The notes under the pieces: model-generated | Seen by the model: only the letters and a program-made list of their open reading frames with translations | Databases searched by the model: none | Told to the model about the DNA's origin: nothing | Position numbers and translations under genes: made by a program | From: Molossus alvarezi | Taxonomy: Eukaryota > Chordata > Mammalia > Chiroptera > Molossidae | Reading direction: 5' to 3' | DNA length: 64,000 nt | NCBI GenBank assembly: GCA_037176705.1 | Contig: CM073887.1 | Location: 87,554,348 to 87,618,347, forward strand | Shown here: positions 48,635 to 60,996 of the stretch, in pieces | Position numbering within the stretch: position 1 is the stretch's first letter | Layout: each line of letters begins with the position of its first letter

Positions 48635-48637
<3 letters not shown>
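48061..48637. other. No recognised feature
   Basis: About 580 bp, nothing recognised. Confidence 0.45.

Positions 48638-48670
<33 letters not shown>
48638..48670. repeat. (TG)n microsatellite
   Basis: About 16 TG units, directly beside the tail of the next SINE. Confidence 0.95.
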
Positions 48671-48674
<4 letters not shown>

Positions 48675-48864
48675 CTTTTATTGATTTTTAGAGAGGGAGA
48701 GTGAAACATTGATATGAGAGAGAAACATTGATCATTTGCCTCACGTTCGTACCCCAACTGGGGATTGATCCCACAACCCGGGCATATGCCCTGATGGGGA
48801 ATCAAACCAGCAATCTTTCAATGTATGGGGTGATGCTCAACCAGCTGGGCCCCACTGGCCAGGG
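48671..48864 (-). repeat. Ves SINE, older subtype
   Basis: Reverse-oriented copy ending 'ggccccactggccagggc'. Confidence 0.88.
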
Positions 48865-48989
48865 CCATGCACTGTATATTTAATGTAATATCTTTTTACT
48901 TAAGGAAGTGACAAGTGGCTTTTTATTATTAATAATATAAATAATAATGCCTTAAACTAGTTGAACTACTAAATGCCAGGCTCTGTATT

Positions 48990-49160
48990 TTTCATAACTA
49001 ATAAATTATATTCATTTTTACACATGAAAAAACTTAGAGACATTAGGTGACTTTATCAAGGTTCACGCAGCTGAGAAATAGTAGAGTTGAGATCCTAACC
49101 CATCTATTTGATTGTGTCTGTGCCCTTAACCACTGCTGTTCTGCCTCTTCATTGTGCTGT
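48990..49160 (-). repeat. MIR relic, antisense
   Basis: 'cacatgaaaaaacttagaga', 'ggttcacgcagctgagaaat' and 'cccttaaccactgctgttct' follow the antisense MIR order. Confidence 0.7.
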
Positions 49161-50200
49161 GCTGTACTACTTAAACTCATGTTTATTGTTAACATTAGGA
49201 AGATTATTTCTCTTGGTTAAGTTTAATCAGCTAACTTAATTAAATTCACTTAGTATTTCTAATAGACTTACATTAGATTCATTTAGCTTTTCTAGGAATG
49301 CTGTCCTTAGATGTAACTAAACATAATTTTGTTTTATTCTTCTCAGATTTTATATCTTGTGTTGGTTCACTTAACTAATTGTATTGGCTAGAACATTGTG
49401 ATTATAATGAATATCTTGTTTAGTTTATGAATTTAATGCATCTAATATTTAACTAAATACTGACATTAACTGGAATGTTTGTCATGTTTCACCATTGAGT
49501 ATGAAGCCAGCCTCTTAATATTTTTTATAAATAAAGTATGAAAGAGATTAATTTACTTTTGTTTTATTAAGAGTTTAAAACATTTTTATTTTGACATCTA
49601 CTTAGGTCAGGTTTTCCAGTGTTGATAATTGCCATGACATAATTGCACTTCAGTTTTAATCTCTGGTAGTCTATAAATTTCTTACCTCTTTGGTGAATTC
49701 ATTTGCATTTAAAAATACATTTATTGTACTTTATAACTTGACTTATGTTTATATGTATTATTTTAAAATTTGTATTCATGTGGGCCTCACATGTAGAAGT
49801 TTAATGAGTATATGTTGAATAAGTTAATTTTTACAATGATCTGATTAGTGAGGCATCTTGGCTAGTGATAGGAAAATGTTTTATCAATTTTAGAGATAGA
49901 AAAACCTCAGAAAAAAACAAATTTAGTAATAAAAGTTTTAGTTTCCTTGTTTTGTGGTCATGTAGCTGATTTCTGATCCTACCAATTTTCCATTCTGACT
50001 TAATAGCATTTTGCTGTAGGTACCAACCTACTAGAAGCTATCTAGTGGATTTAGATTTAGGTATTTAACACACACACACACGAATAATATGTTCACCAGA
50101 TGTGAGAGAATGAGGAAATGTGCACATTATAGAAAATTAACATGTGATTCATGCTGCTTATTTTCCTTAAATCTCTCAAACAAGCCTCTGAGTATCCCAT
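49161..50200. other. AT-rich stretch, nothing recognised
   Basis: About 1 kb of AT-rich sequence with an (AC)n run at 50071-50082. No repeat or exon recognised. Confidence 0.45.
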
Positions 50201-52620
50201 ACCTCTTGCTAAGTGTCCCCAGGCCCAGTGCTAGCAGCAGCCAGCCTTGGTTTGCAGCTTGGCAATCTCCCAGGCACCTCCAAGCCCAGCACAAGAAGCA
50301 GCCATCTGCAAATTGCTTTGTAGCTTATGCTGGGTGGCCCTAGGCAGGTCACAGCAGCAGCTGACTTTAGCCTGCACCTCCTGGGAGGCCCAGAGCCAGA
50401 GTACTTGATGGACATCATACCATGCTGAAGCACCACCCAACCATCTCCACAAGGAACACACTCAAAGGGTGGGCTCAGCAGGTACCAGAGCCCTGCTGTA
50501 ATGAATCCTGTTCTGTGGGATTGGCCCCTGCACAGCAGATCCTCCATGGTTATGGTAGGCTGGTCCTCCCAGCTGATCAGCCTCGGGGGTAAATTCCTCC
50601 CATTGAGGTACCAACAACAGTCAAGGTTCAACTATAACAAGAGGGTACACATAGCCTACATGGAGGGGGAAGTCACCCCTTTTGTAACCAGGGAGCCCAT
50701 GCCACTGGGCCCTGCAGGACATGTGCTACATAAGGCCACTCTATCAAGACCAGGAGACGTTGCAGCTCTATCTAATAAAGAGAAACAAACACAGGGAGGC
50801 TGCCAAAATGAGGAGACAGAAGTGTCCCAAATGAAAGAACAGAATAAAACTTCAGAAGAAGAACTAAACAAAATGGAGATAAGCAATCTACCAGATGAAG
50901 AGTTCAAAATGATGGTTGTAGGATGCTTAGTGAACTTTGGGGAAGAGAAGATGAACTTAGTGAAAACTTTAACAGAGAGATAGGAAACATAAAATTGGAG
51001 ATAGAAAACATAAAAAGAATCAGCCAAATGACTACAGCAACTGAAACAAAGAATACATTACAGAGAATCAAAAGTAAAGTAAATGAAACAGGATTGAATC
51101 AGCAATTTGGAGGATAAAGAAGTAGTAAACACCCAATTAGACTAGTAAAAAGAATAAAAAACAATGAAGCTAGTCTAAGGAGTTTCTGGGACAACCCCAG
51201 GCATACCAACATTAACATCATGGGAGTGCTGGAAGGAGAGGAGAGAGCAAAGAATTGCAAACCTATTTGAAAAAATAATGATAGAAAACTTTTCTATTGG
51301 TGAAGGAAATAGACATACAAGAGTCCCAAATAAGATGAACCCAAAGAGGCCCATACCAAGACATAATTAAAGTGCCAAAAGTTAAAGACAAAGAGAGAAT
51401 CTTAAAAGCAACAAGAGGAAAGCAGTTAGCTACCTACAGTGGAGCTCCCATAAGGCTGATTTCCTAACAGAAACTTTGCAGGCCAGAAGGGATTGGCATG
51501 ACATAATTCAAAATGATGATAAGGAAGGACCTACAACCAAGATTACTCTACTTAGCAAGGCTATCATTTAGAATCAAAGGACAGATAGCTTTTCAGACAA
51601 GAAAAAGCTAAAGGAATTCATCACCACCAAACCAGTATTACAAGAAATGTCAAAGGGTCTCCTTTGAAAAGAGGAGGAAAAATGATAAATATGAATAATA
51701 AAATGGCAAGAACTGCTTATCCATCAACAATTACTTTAAATGGAAATGAATTAAATGCTTTATCAAAAGACATATGATACCTGCATGGAATAACAAGACA
51801 AGACCCTTACCTATGCTGTCTACAGGAGACTCGCTTCAGACCAAAAGACACATACAGACTGAAATTAAAGGGATGGAAAAAGATAATTCATGAAAATAGC
51901 AACAAATAATAATAATAAAAAGAAGCAGGGATAGCCATACTTATTCCAGACAGAATAGGCTTTATAACAAGAGAAAAAGAAGGACCCAGCAATTTTACTT
52001 TTGGGTATTTATCTGAAGAAACCCAAAACACTACATCGAAAAGACATACATACATCATACATTTATTGCAGCATTTTTTGTAATAGCCAAGATATGGAAA
52101 TAACCTAAATGTCCACCGATAAATGACTGGATAAAGATGTAGTACTGGACTATTAGTTACAGAGTTGTGAAAAGAGTGAAATCTTGCCGTTTGCAACAAA
52201 ATGGATGGACCTAAAGTTATTATACTAAGTAAAATAAGTCAGAGGAAGATAAATACTATATGATTTTACTTACATGTGGAATCTAAAAAACAAAATAAAC
52301 CAACAAAAGAAAGTTATAGATACAGAGAACAAACTGATAGTTGCTAGATGGGAAGGGGGTGTTGTGGGATGGGTGAAAAAGGGGAAGGGATTTATATGTG
52401 CAAATTGCCAGTTAAAAAAGTCATGAGGATGTAAAGTACAGCACAGGGAATAGTCAACATTATTCTAATAACTATGTATGGTATCAGATGGGTACTAGTC
52501 TTATGGGGTTATCACTTCATAAGTTATATTGATGTCTAATTACTATGTTGTACACCTGAAACTAGTATAACATTTTATGTCAACTGTAATTGAAAAATTA
52601 AAATATTTAAAGAAATTAAA
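50201..52620 (+). mobile_element. L1 with most of ORF2 missing, sense
   Basis: In order: a 5'UTR fragment (50201-50800), ORF1 with stops (50830-51670: MKEQNKTSEEELNKMEISNL near 50831, later [13 protein letters not shown] near 51390), the ORF2 start (ATGGCA near 51704), endonuclease text to about 51985 ('aagaaggacc'), then an abrupt jump to the ORF2 tail ('cagcaattttacttttgggt') and a 3'UTR ending 'gtacacctgaaactagtata'. The endonuclease C-terminus, the whole reverse transcriptase and part of the tail are gone. The total of 2.4 kb is HAL1-like in size, but the junction differs from copies A-C. Confidence 0.8.
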
Positions 52621-52879
52621 ATGCCAAGATAGAATGGGATATTTATTCAAATATTGCCCCTGAGTGGTTCCGAGTTTCTCCTATCCTAATTTGTAAATAT
52701 CTATAAAGAAGAAACTTGGATGATTTTCAGGGAGTAGAATAATTGGCATTAGCACTTCAGTTTGGCATTGTGATCTCAAATATCTGTCTTTATAGCTAGA
52801 AGTATTTTAAGAGTCTGATAATAGTTTCATAGTGTAAGGGAATGAAAACAAATTTGGTTAATAGTCCAGGTTAGAAGTA

Positions 52880-53054
52880 CAGTTGTCCCTTACCACTTCA
52901 CGCTTTGACTTTCGTGGCTTCACTCTATCATGGTTTTTTCAAATACTATACTATATACTATCTATACTATATTTGAAAAGTATACTATATTTGAAAAAAA
53001 CCGTGATAGAGTGAAGCCACAAAAATTACAGCGTGAAGAGGCAAGGGACAACTG
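52880..53054. mobile_element. Palindromic MITE (Tigger/pogo-like)
   Basis: A 175-bp near-perfect palindrome: 'cagttgtcccttaccacttc' at the left mirrors the complement of the right end, with 70-bp arms and a short AT spacer (52951-52984). The left flank is TA. It would fold into one long hairpin. No coding capacity. Confidence 0.85.
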
Positions 53055-53064
53055 TGTATAAATA

Positions 53065-53135
53065 AAGAATACTACTTCGTGGGAAGTTAATTTAGAGTCT
53101 GGAACTGATTAACCGTGATAAACGAGGGCCGACTG
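53065..53135 (-). mobile_element. Tigger end fragment
   Basis: 'ggaactgattaaccgtgata' then 'aacgagggccgactg' beside TA is a Tigger terminal inverted repeat; the other end is not found. Confidence 0.7.
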
Positions 53136-53504
53136 TATTTGGAAATAAACGCCACAGTGAGGTGCTATGCTATGCTTATGTAAGTAGTATTGGTGGCCTT
53201 AATGTTGGCCCCATTCAGCAGCTAATCATAGTATATATAATAATCCTTACCACAGCAGCTGGAATTTATTGTAGCTGTTGCTGTATGTCATCACTGTAAA
53301 GGCCGTGATTTCTATGAAGAAATCATAAAATCAGCCCTTCTGTGGTTTTGATTAAGGACTGTTTTTCTGGGCAGCATGAGAAAATGCTCTGCTTTTTGTG
53401 TGCTATATGGGCAGATGACATGTTTTTATAAAATACCCTATTTTTTTTTGAAAAGTAGTCACATTTAAGATACTTATTTTTATTTGTACCATTAAATAAT
53501 ATTT
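53136..53504. other. No recognised feature
   Basis: Nothing recognised in about 370 bp. Confidence 0.45.
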
Positions 53505-53566
53505 ACAATATACAATACAATAATATACAATACAATAATATACAATATACAATACAATAATATACA
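53505..53566. repeat. AT-rich minisatellite
   Basis: Repeats of tacaata/tacaatata units directly before the next TIR element. Confidence 0.85.
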
Positions 53567-54149
53567 ATAAGTCCTCACTTAACGTTGTAGATAGGTTCTT
53601 GGAAATTATAACTTTTAGTGAAATGACGAACAAAACCAGTTTTACCATAGGCTAATTGACAAAAGCTGTCATATCTGTGATCACAGAAACATCATCAAAC
53701 TTCTAAATAAACACCCAAAACATGTCAAATAGTAAACATTGAAATATTAGCTATATATACATTTCAGAAAGATTAATAAAAACAAATAAGATTATTTTCC
53801 AACTTTCTTCTTCCAGTTTAGGGTCGTGGGTGGCCAGAGCCTCTCCTGGAAGCTCAGGGTACAAGGTGGGAACCCATCCTGGACAAGAGGCCCTTCCATC
53901 GCAGGGTGCCTCCCTCACTCATTCACTCGCTCAGACTGGGACAATGTTGACATGCTAGTTCACCTCACATGCACATCTTTTGATGTGAGAGGAATCCGAG
54001 AACCTGGAGAAAAGCCATACAGACATGGAGAGAATATGCCATCTTCACATTGACAATGGTCTCAGCCAGGAATTGATTTTATTTTATTTTTCATCCATGA
54101 TAAAACAAAATTATATTGAATGAAACTATGTTATTTGAGGCCCTACTGT
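53565..54149 (+). mobile_element. Non-autonomous TIR DNA element, about 585 bp
   Basis: The left end caataagtcctcacttaacg pairs with the complement of the right end (cagtagggcctcaaataa), each beside TA. 53850-54060 carries a GC-richer block ending in words like 'atgcacatcttttgatgtga' and 'aacctggagaaaagccatac'. These recall a segment shared by several vertebrate repeats (from memory). A 75-codon open frame there is not a gene. Confidence 0.65.
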
Positions 54150-54519
54150 ATATGTTCACTGAAAAATGCTATAGAGAATGATGTTAAAGTGAAATGTTTT
54201 TATTTTAGGGTGTATATAGAAAATTTTCACCCAAGACCACATTTGTATGGTTACCCTTTTTTTTAGGTGTAGTTCTTTTTAAAAACAGTTGACCCATAAA
54301 ACTCACTAAAAGTTTGATGCTGTCTATATTGTCATTGTGTTTTAACACTACATAAGAAAGAGTAAATATTGTTAAATAGTGACAAATACTTATATGCCTA
54401 AGTACTTACATTTTAGACATTCTAAGTTATATTTCTCTGATTCCTGCAAATGTTTCAAGCAGTTAACAAAGCAGATTCACCAGTAAAGCAAACAAATTTT
54501 CCCTAAAACAAGTAATTCT
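54150..54519. other. No recognised feature
   Basis: AT-rich, nothing recognised. Confidence 0.45.
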
Positions 54520-54763
54520 GCCCTGGCCGGTTTGGCTCAGCTGTTAGAGTGTTGATCTGCAGACCAGTGAATTGAGGGTTCGATTCTGGTCAAGGTCACG
54601 TACCTCGGTTGCGGTTGGTCCCTGGCCCTGGTTGGGGTCATGTGGGAGGCAGCCACTTGACGTGTCTCTTTTACATCAGTGTCCCCCCCCCCCCCACTTT
54701 ATCTGAACTAAAATGGAAAAGTGTCATCAGGTGAGGATAAAAAAATAAAAATAAAATAAAGCC
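54520..54763 (+). repeat. Ves SINE
   Basis: Head 'gccctggccggtttggctca'; the CT middle carries a C11 homopolymer near 54683. Confidence 0.9.
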
Positions 54764-55019
54764 CAATAAATTAAACTTACAAATGTAGTATATCAAATGT
54801 TCTTGTCTTTCACATATCTTAAGTAGAGCCTAAAATACCATTATAATAAATTGTTATATATTTAATAGCACGAAAATATTACTGCTGTAGGTTTCACTTC
54901 ACTTTATGATTTCTATAATGATTACTGTATTTTCTCAGAGTTGGAGATTTATCTACCCAAAAGGAAACAATTACTGTCTTAGGCCAGCTGAGGTAATTTG
55001 GTTAAAAATCATTACGTGA

Positions 55020-55226
55020 ACACTGGCTGGTGTGCCTCAGTTGGTTAGGCATCATCCTGTGCACTGAAGAATTGTTGGTTCAGTAGGGGTACATGCCTGG
55101 GTTGTGGGCTTGATCTCCACTGGTGGGGTCTGTAGGAGACAGCTGATTGATGTTGCGCTCTCACATTGATGTTCCTCTCTCTCCCTTCTTCTCTTTCTAA
55201 AAATCAGTTTTAAAAATCTTTAAAGA
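55020..55226 (+). repeat. Ves SINE, older subtype
   Basis: Decayed copy from 'cactggctggtgtgcctcag' to an A-rich end. Confidence 0.82.
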
Positions 55227-55519
55227 AAAAAGTCATGACTGTGATGCTGATATGAGCAAAGCTATTTGACTTAAAAACTATGGAATAAGAATAGATTTCT
55301 GGGCAAAGAAATTTGAGACTTAACAGAGGCCTCGGACTAAGATGTGTCTGCTGAGACTGAGCTGGCCATTGTTAGAGTGGGCTCTTTTCTTAGGTTCATG
55401 TTTTTGCCTGTCACTTAACAGGACTTTGAACTGTTTTCTTTCAGTTGGTATATTATCTTAGAAGGAGATTTGAAAAATATCTCTCACAATTTAAAATGCC
55501 TACCAGATCACTTAAATGT
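55227..55519. other. No recognised feature
   Basis: Nothing recognised. Confidence 0.45.
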
Positions 55520-55830
55520 ACAAACCCTTTAATCCATCGGTTTCACTTTTGGAAATTTATCCTATAGATAAGTTCTGTAAATTTGCGTTCATTTCTTGAT
55601 ATTCCACTTGTGTGAATATATAAGATTATTCTTTGCAGCATGTTTGTGGTAGTAAAAGATTAGAAACAACTCAACTTCCCGTCTATTCAAAACAAGTTAT
55701 ATCCATATGATAGAACAGCCGTTAAAAATTGAGGGAGGCAGTTTTTAAAAATTATTGACATTACCTGATTCCCAAGATGAAGTGTTAAGTGAAAAACGGT
55801 GCGAGTGTTGGTGTGGTTTGGGAAGGGTGA
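55520..55830 (+). repeat. Old L1 ORF2-tail relic
   Basis: 'cacttttggaaatttatcct', 'aaagattagaaacaactcaa' and 'gatgaagtgttaagtgaaaa' follow the order of an old L1 ORF2 tail. No open frame. Confidence 0.55.
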
Positions 55831-55913
55831 GGGTTTAATCCTTACTGTGAGGTTTGAGATAATGAAATCTTTTGTGTCCCTTTCCATAGACCTTCATTTC
55901 AAAGACTTACATT

Positions 55914-55914
<1 letters not shown>

Positions 55915-55960
<46 letters not shown>

Positions 55961-56240
55961 TTGTTTTTTCTATCCTCACCCGAGGACATTTTTCCTTTTT
56001 TTGTTGTTCAGATAAAGTGTGAGGGGGAGGGAGGGAGGTAGGGAGGGGGGAGAGAGAGAGAGAGAGAGAGAGAAACATCGATGTGAAAGGAACACATCGA
56101 GTGGTTGCCACCCGCACAACCCAACCAGGGCCAGGGACAAACTGCAACCGAGGTATGTGCCCTTAGTGGGAATTGAACCCAGGTCTCTCTGGACCGCAGG
56201 CCGCTGCTCTAACCTCCGAACCAAACAGACTAGGGTCAGC
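55915..56240 (-). repeat. Ves SINE with long (TTTA)n tail
   Basis: Young type, reverse-oriented. Tail expanded to about 13 TTTA units (55911-55962), purine-rich middle expanded. TSD gacttacattt at 55904 and 56241. Confidence 0.92.
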
Positions 56241-57057
56241 GACTTACATTTTCATAAGAATTGATTGTGCAGCTGCAGCCCTAGCAACAAGGCCTGAGAG
56301 AAAAGAATTGGGACAATATTCCAGAAATTAAGGCAGGAAATGGTGTCATGTGAGCTGAATTAATGAAACTGATAAAAATATAAAACACTTAGTACAAATA
56401 AGACCAGTACTTTCTTTGGCAGAAAGGGTGTTGAAGTTTTCCACACCATTTTTATTTATTTATGACCAAAATGTCATAAGCTGCTGATTCAATAAGAGTA
56501 GCTACCTTATATTCTCTTTTAGTGTAAAAATACTGTAAGTACTCTTGGAAGCTACTGTTTCTGTGAATTATATCTAAAATGTAATTGTTGTTGGCCTGTT
56601 CTTGGTGAAGTGTAGATGTTTTCAAAACCCAATCTACCCACTTTGTCAGATTTTTAAAAAATTTTTAATTTTTAATAATTAAATTAAATGCTGATTGTAG
56701 TTTTAATGTGAATTTCTCATGGTTATTGGACTCTGTAAATGCCCTCAAGTAATAAAATTTGTTTAATATATTCTCTTTTTTCAACACTATGACAATGGTT
56801 ATATAATCCATCAAAAACATAATTTTCCTGATTGTCAGATATTTAGGTTGTGTCTGAGGTTTTCCCTCCTATCATAAGTATTGCAATAAAACATTTTTGT
56901 GCATATAGGTATTTTGCTTTCTTCTCAGTTACTCAGGATTACTTCTGGATACTTTTGAATACTTTCTAAAAGCATTATCAATTTATACAGTATTCTTAAT
57001 TTTTCAAGACTGAGTTTTATTCTTATATCTTATTTGGCTCTTTGAGCCCTTAAATCT
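56241..57057. other. No recognised feature
   Basis: AT-rich, nothing recognised. Confidence 0.45.
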
Positions 57058-57276
57058 TTTTTTTTTTTTTTTTAAGTACAGTTATGACCATTTTGAGAGG
57101 GAGAGGGACAGAAGGAGAAACATCAATGTGAGAGTGCAGCATCGATTGGCTGCCTCCCGCAAGCCCCCTACCAGAGATCAAGCCCGCTACCTGGGCATGT
57201 GCCTTGACTGGGAATTGAACCCTCAACCTACTGGTACACATGACGACATCCAGCCAATTGAGCCACACTGGCCAGG
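57058..57276 (-). repeat. Ves SINE, older subtype
   Basis: Reverse-oriented copy ending 'gagccacactggccagggc'. Confidence 0.86.
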
Positions 57277-57479
57277 GCTCTGGTGCTCTCTCTTTACTGA
57301 TGTTCCCTAGCTCCTCTGCTTCTCTTCTCTCTGTCCTTAAAATATTGCTGTGTCCTAAAATTCTAGTGTATTGGTCCTTCACTTCCCTTTCTCTTTTCAA
57401 TTAATATGTTCTCCCTTAATGATTTCATTACCAACAATGTGTCAGTAACTCCTGTGTTTAGAATTCTAGTCTCAGCCTT

Positions 57480-57780
57480 TCTCCTGCACTCTATATCACT
57501 GTTTTTCATCAATTTATTGGACATCTTTCTACAGTTATGTTAGGCCCCTTGAACTCAGCCTATTAGCATCCTTATCTCAAATGTCCCTCACCTCCTTCAT
57601 CTTCTGTACCTTGGTTAATGATACATGTTTAAGTCTGAAAACTGAGAGTCATTCATTCTCTTCCCTTATTCCCCATATTCAGTACCACAGGTCCTGTCTC
57701 TGTCTCCTAAATAACATCTAGCTCTGTCTTTTACTTTCTATCTTCATTGCTAATCTTTGGTTGCCTAGTTCTCCTTGTCA
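57480..57780 (+). repeat. L2 LINE relic
   Basis: 'cttgaactcagcctattagc', 'gagagtcattcattctcttc' and 'caggtcctgtctctgtctcc' follow the L2 sense order. Diverged. Confidence 0.55.
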
Positions 57781-58482
57781 GAGTACTAGGACTTGACTGA
57801 GTGGAACCCAAAAATGAATTATCTCTTAAATAGACAAATGAAATAGAAGGTGACCCTAGAGAAGGTGCATACTTATGTATTTATATTAACCTAGTTAGTA
57901 ATAAAATGTTTTTTCTTTAGCTAAGGCAGAAGAGATAATTTATTATACACATGTTACATTCAGCCACAACTGAGAATAGAACCAGTATATAATGTCACAG
58001 GTCCAGGGCAAAGGACCAGAAGGGACTGCTTTTGTAAGAGCAGGGCAGTTCTCTCAGAAGGCATTCACGGATGCGTGTGTGTTCTAGATCTATCAAGAGG
58101 TTCTAGACAGCAAGCATACAGTTTAACAATTTATACCAGTGTCCCTGGCCCCTGGCTTCCCTTATTTCTGCTCCTGTGGCTTCCACAGGTGCACAGTCTC
58201 TCCGGTTTACTTGGACTTCTGCCTCATTGTTCTTTTCACTTCAACCTGCGCATTTGCTTCTTCCTCTACTTGTCTCTCATGGCACAGAGGTTTCTAAGAA
58301 GATGTTGTTAAGGCCGAGAGTGTGAGAAATACATTTTTTAAAGTGTTTGCTTCTATTTAAGTCTCTCTCTGTTGATCATTGTATTCCCAGAGCAAAGTAC
58401 ATAGTAATTGCTCAACAGTATCTCAGATATTTTTACATGTATACACATACATGTATGGTGAAATCTTTCATTTAAAATATAT
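57781..58482. other. No assigned feature
   Basis: About 700 bp. A 78-codon open frame (58075-58311) contains a leucine-rich stretch but nothing recognisable; I do not call it. Confidence 0.4.
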
Positions 58483-58494
58483 GCTGAAGTTTTT

Positions 58495-58720
58495 TTACCC
58501 TCACCCAAGGACATTTTTGCATTTATCTTGAGATAGAGTGGGAGGGAGAGAGAGAAACATCGACGTGAGAGAGAGACATCGAGTGGCCACCACTCAAACA
58601 ACCCCAACCGGGGCCAGGGATGAACTGCAACTGAAGTACGTGCCCTTATCGGGAACCAAACCTGGGCCTCTTTGGTCTGGGGGCCGACACTCCAGCCGCT
58701 GAGCCAAACCTGCCAGGGCT
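58495..58720 (-). repeat. Ves SINE, first of a pair at one target
   Basis: Reverse-oriented. The flank gctgaagttttt occurs at 58483, 58721 and (as gctgaagtttg) 58992. Confidence 0.9.
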
Positions 58721-58733
58721 GCTGAAGTTTTTT

Positions 58734-58991
58734 TTGTTTGTTTTTTAATCCTCACCTGAGAACATTTTTCCTTTTTTTTTTTTTGTTCAGATAGAGTGGG
58801 AGGGAGAGAGAGGAAGAGAAAGAGAGAGAGAAACATCACGTGAAAGGGACACATCGAGTGGCTGCCTCCTGTGTGACCCAACCAGGGTAGGGGACAAACT
58901 GCAACTGAGGTACATGCCCTTAGCGAAAACCGAACCCGGGTCTCTCTGGACCTCAGGCCGATGCTCTAACCACTGAGCAAAAACAGCCAGG
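58734..58991 (-). repeat. Ves SINE, second of the pair
   Basis: Reverse-oriented; shares the middle copy of the gctgaagttttt repeat with its neighbour. Confidence 0.9.
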
Positions 58992-59048
58992 GCTGAAGTT
59001 TGTTTTTGTTGTCCAGTTAAGTAAGAGGTGGTATCAGAGAGGGTTGTT

Positions 59049-59300
59049 GCCCTGGCCGGTTTGGCTCAGCGGTTAGAGTGTCGGCCTGCGGACCAGAGAA
59101 ACCTGGGTTCGGTTTCCGCTAAGGGCACATACTTTGGTTGTAGTTTGTCCCAGGTCCTTGTTGGGGTCGTGTGGGTGGCGACCAGTTGATATGTCTCTCT
59201 CACGTCCTATGTTTCTTTCTCTCTCTTGCCCCGTCTCTCCCTCCTGCTTAATCTGAAGATAAATGCAAAAATGTCCTCCTGTGAGGATTAAAAAAAAAAA
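59049..59300 (+). repeat. Ves SINE
   Basis: Full-length; flanked by 'gagggttgtt' (59039) and 'gagagtgttgtt' (59311), an imperfect TSD. Confidence 0.9.
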
Positions 59301-59314
59301 ACATTAAGAGAGAG

Positions 59315-60139
59315 TGTTGTTGATTACTTGATATAATTTCAAAAAGAAATACAGAAAAGGAAGCCAAATGTGTGTACTTTTAAATTTCCTTACAGATACA
59401 CTGCATTTAAGTTTAATGCAGTAATGGAAAACTCTTTAGTTGATAATATAACACATCAGGTATTTATATTTTCTGTGTTTGTGTGTTCTTTGTGTTGTCC
59501 TCTAATTTAGCTTGTTTGACTGTTATCTTTGAGATTATCATACTATAATACAACCATTTTAAAACATCATTTTTACGTTTACATGTAAATAGCAACACTG
59601 TTTATAGAAATATAGTAAATTTTATTCTGGGGCTAGAAGATTTAAGGTGATAGTAAAGTATTTTTTCCTGACATTATTTTCTCTAAGTAACCAAAAATGT
59701 TAATAGCTTTTAAACACCAATGGAAATTCCACAAAGATACAATTTTACTCTTTTTTTTCCCAACAGTTGTCACAACCCTGTGACAGTTGTCACAGTTATA
59801 GTGGTCCATAGTCAAGTCTATTAAATGTTTCAAGGCCTTTTAACTATTTTCCATATTGTCTTGATACTCTGTATTGGTCTGTAACATAGAACATAACTTT
59901 ATCATTTTGTATAAATTCCAAGTTAATTTTTCTAAATTTTAGTAAAACATCTTACCCTTACAAACTTCATGTGTGGGTTAAGCAAGGAGAATAGCAGATT
60001 TATTCAAATACATTTTTTAATATATATTTTGAAGCTCATTTAAAATATACAAATATCTTTTTTCTTCAGATTTGAAAATGCAAATATTTTTATTTTGGGG
60101 AATGTGATTTTTATCATGTTTTCTAAAAATAATTATAGC
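59315..60139. other. AT-rich stretch, nothing recognised
   Basis: About 800 bp without a recognised repeat or exon; includes a local 'cagttgtcaca' duplication at 59764-59792. Confidence 0.45.
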
Positions 60140-60309
60140 CTGATGTAGTCCCATTTGTTTGTTTATTTTTCCTTTGTTTCTCTTGCCCTAGGATATATAC
60201 TGGTGAAAATACTACTACGTCAGATGTTTTAGATTTTACTGCCTATGGTTTCTTCTAGTATTTTTATGGTTTTGTGACTTACCTTTTATCCAGTTTGAGT
60301 TTATTTTTA

Positions 60310-60506
60310 ATATATTTTTATTGATTTTTAGAGAGAGGATAGGAGAGGGACAAAGGGAGGAGGACATATCAGTTGGTTGCTCCCGCACACACAACATACC
60401 AGAGATCAAGCCCACAACCTGGGCGTGTGCCCTGACCAGGAATCGAACTGGCGACCTTTTGATGCACAGGATGATGTTTAACCGACCAAGCCACACCAGC
60501 CATGGC
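60310..60506 (-). repeat. Ves SINE, older subtype, nested in L1
   Basis: Reverse-oriented. TSD ttgagtttattttta (60295-60309) and ttgagtttattctta (60507-60521). Confidence 0.92.
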
Positions 60507-60906
60507 TTGAGTTTATTCTTATGTATGGTGTAAGTTGGTAGTCTAGTTTCCTTTTTTGCATGTACCTGTCCTGTTTTCCCAACTCCGTTTATTGGAGATA
60601 CTATCTATGTATACTCCATTGTATGTTCTTTGCCTCCTTTGTCAAATATTGATTGACCATATTGGCTTGGGTTGATTTCTGGGGTCTCTGTTCTGTTCTG
60701 TTGATCTATATGCCTGTTCTTGTGTCAGTACCAGGCTGTTTCGGTTACAATGGATTGGTAGTTTACTTTGATATATACGATATTGTGATCCCTCCAACTC
60801 TGTTCTTTTTTCTCAAGATTGCTGAGGCTATTCAGAGTCTTTTTTGTTCCATATGAATTTTTGGAGTATTTGTCCTAGATCTGTGAAATATCCTGTTGGT
60901 ATTTTA

Positions 60907-60996
60907 TTTATTTATTTTATTAATTTATTTTTATTACAGATGTTTCTCCTTTTTCCCCCATTGACACCCTCCTGCCAATCCTGCCCCCCCCCATTT
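60907..60996 (-). mobile_element. L1 3' tail fragment joined to a SINE
   Basis: 'attacagatgtttctccttt' and 'cattgacaccctcctgcc' are the antisense L1 3' end seen also at 28728. It lies between the left TSD copy ctgttggtatttta (60893-60906) and the next SINE, whose outer end meets the right TSD copy (61590-61603). Confidence 0.75.

Noticed and set aside
53505..53566. CRISPR-like array of short repeats
   Set aside because: The units are 7-11 bp, AT-rich, without spacers, in a vertebrate genome; it is a minisatellite.
53826..54053. 75-codon open frame
   Set aside because: Lies wholly inside a non-autonomous TIR element and matches its repeat-like block.
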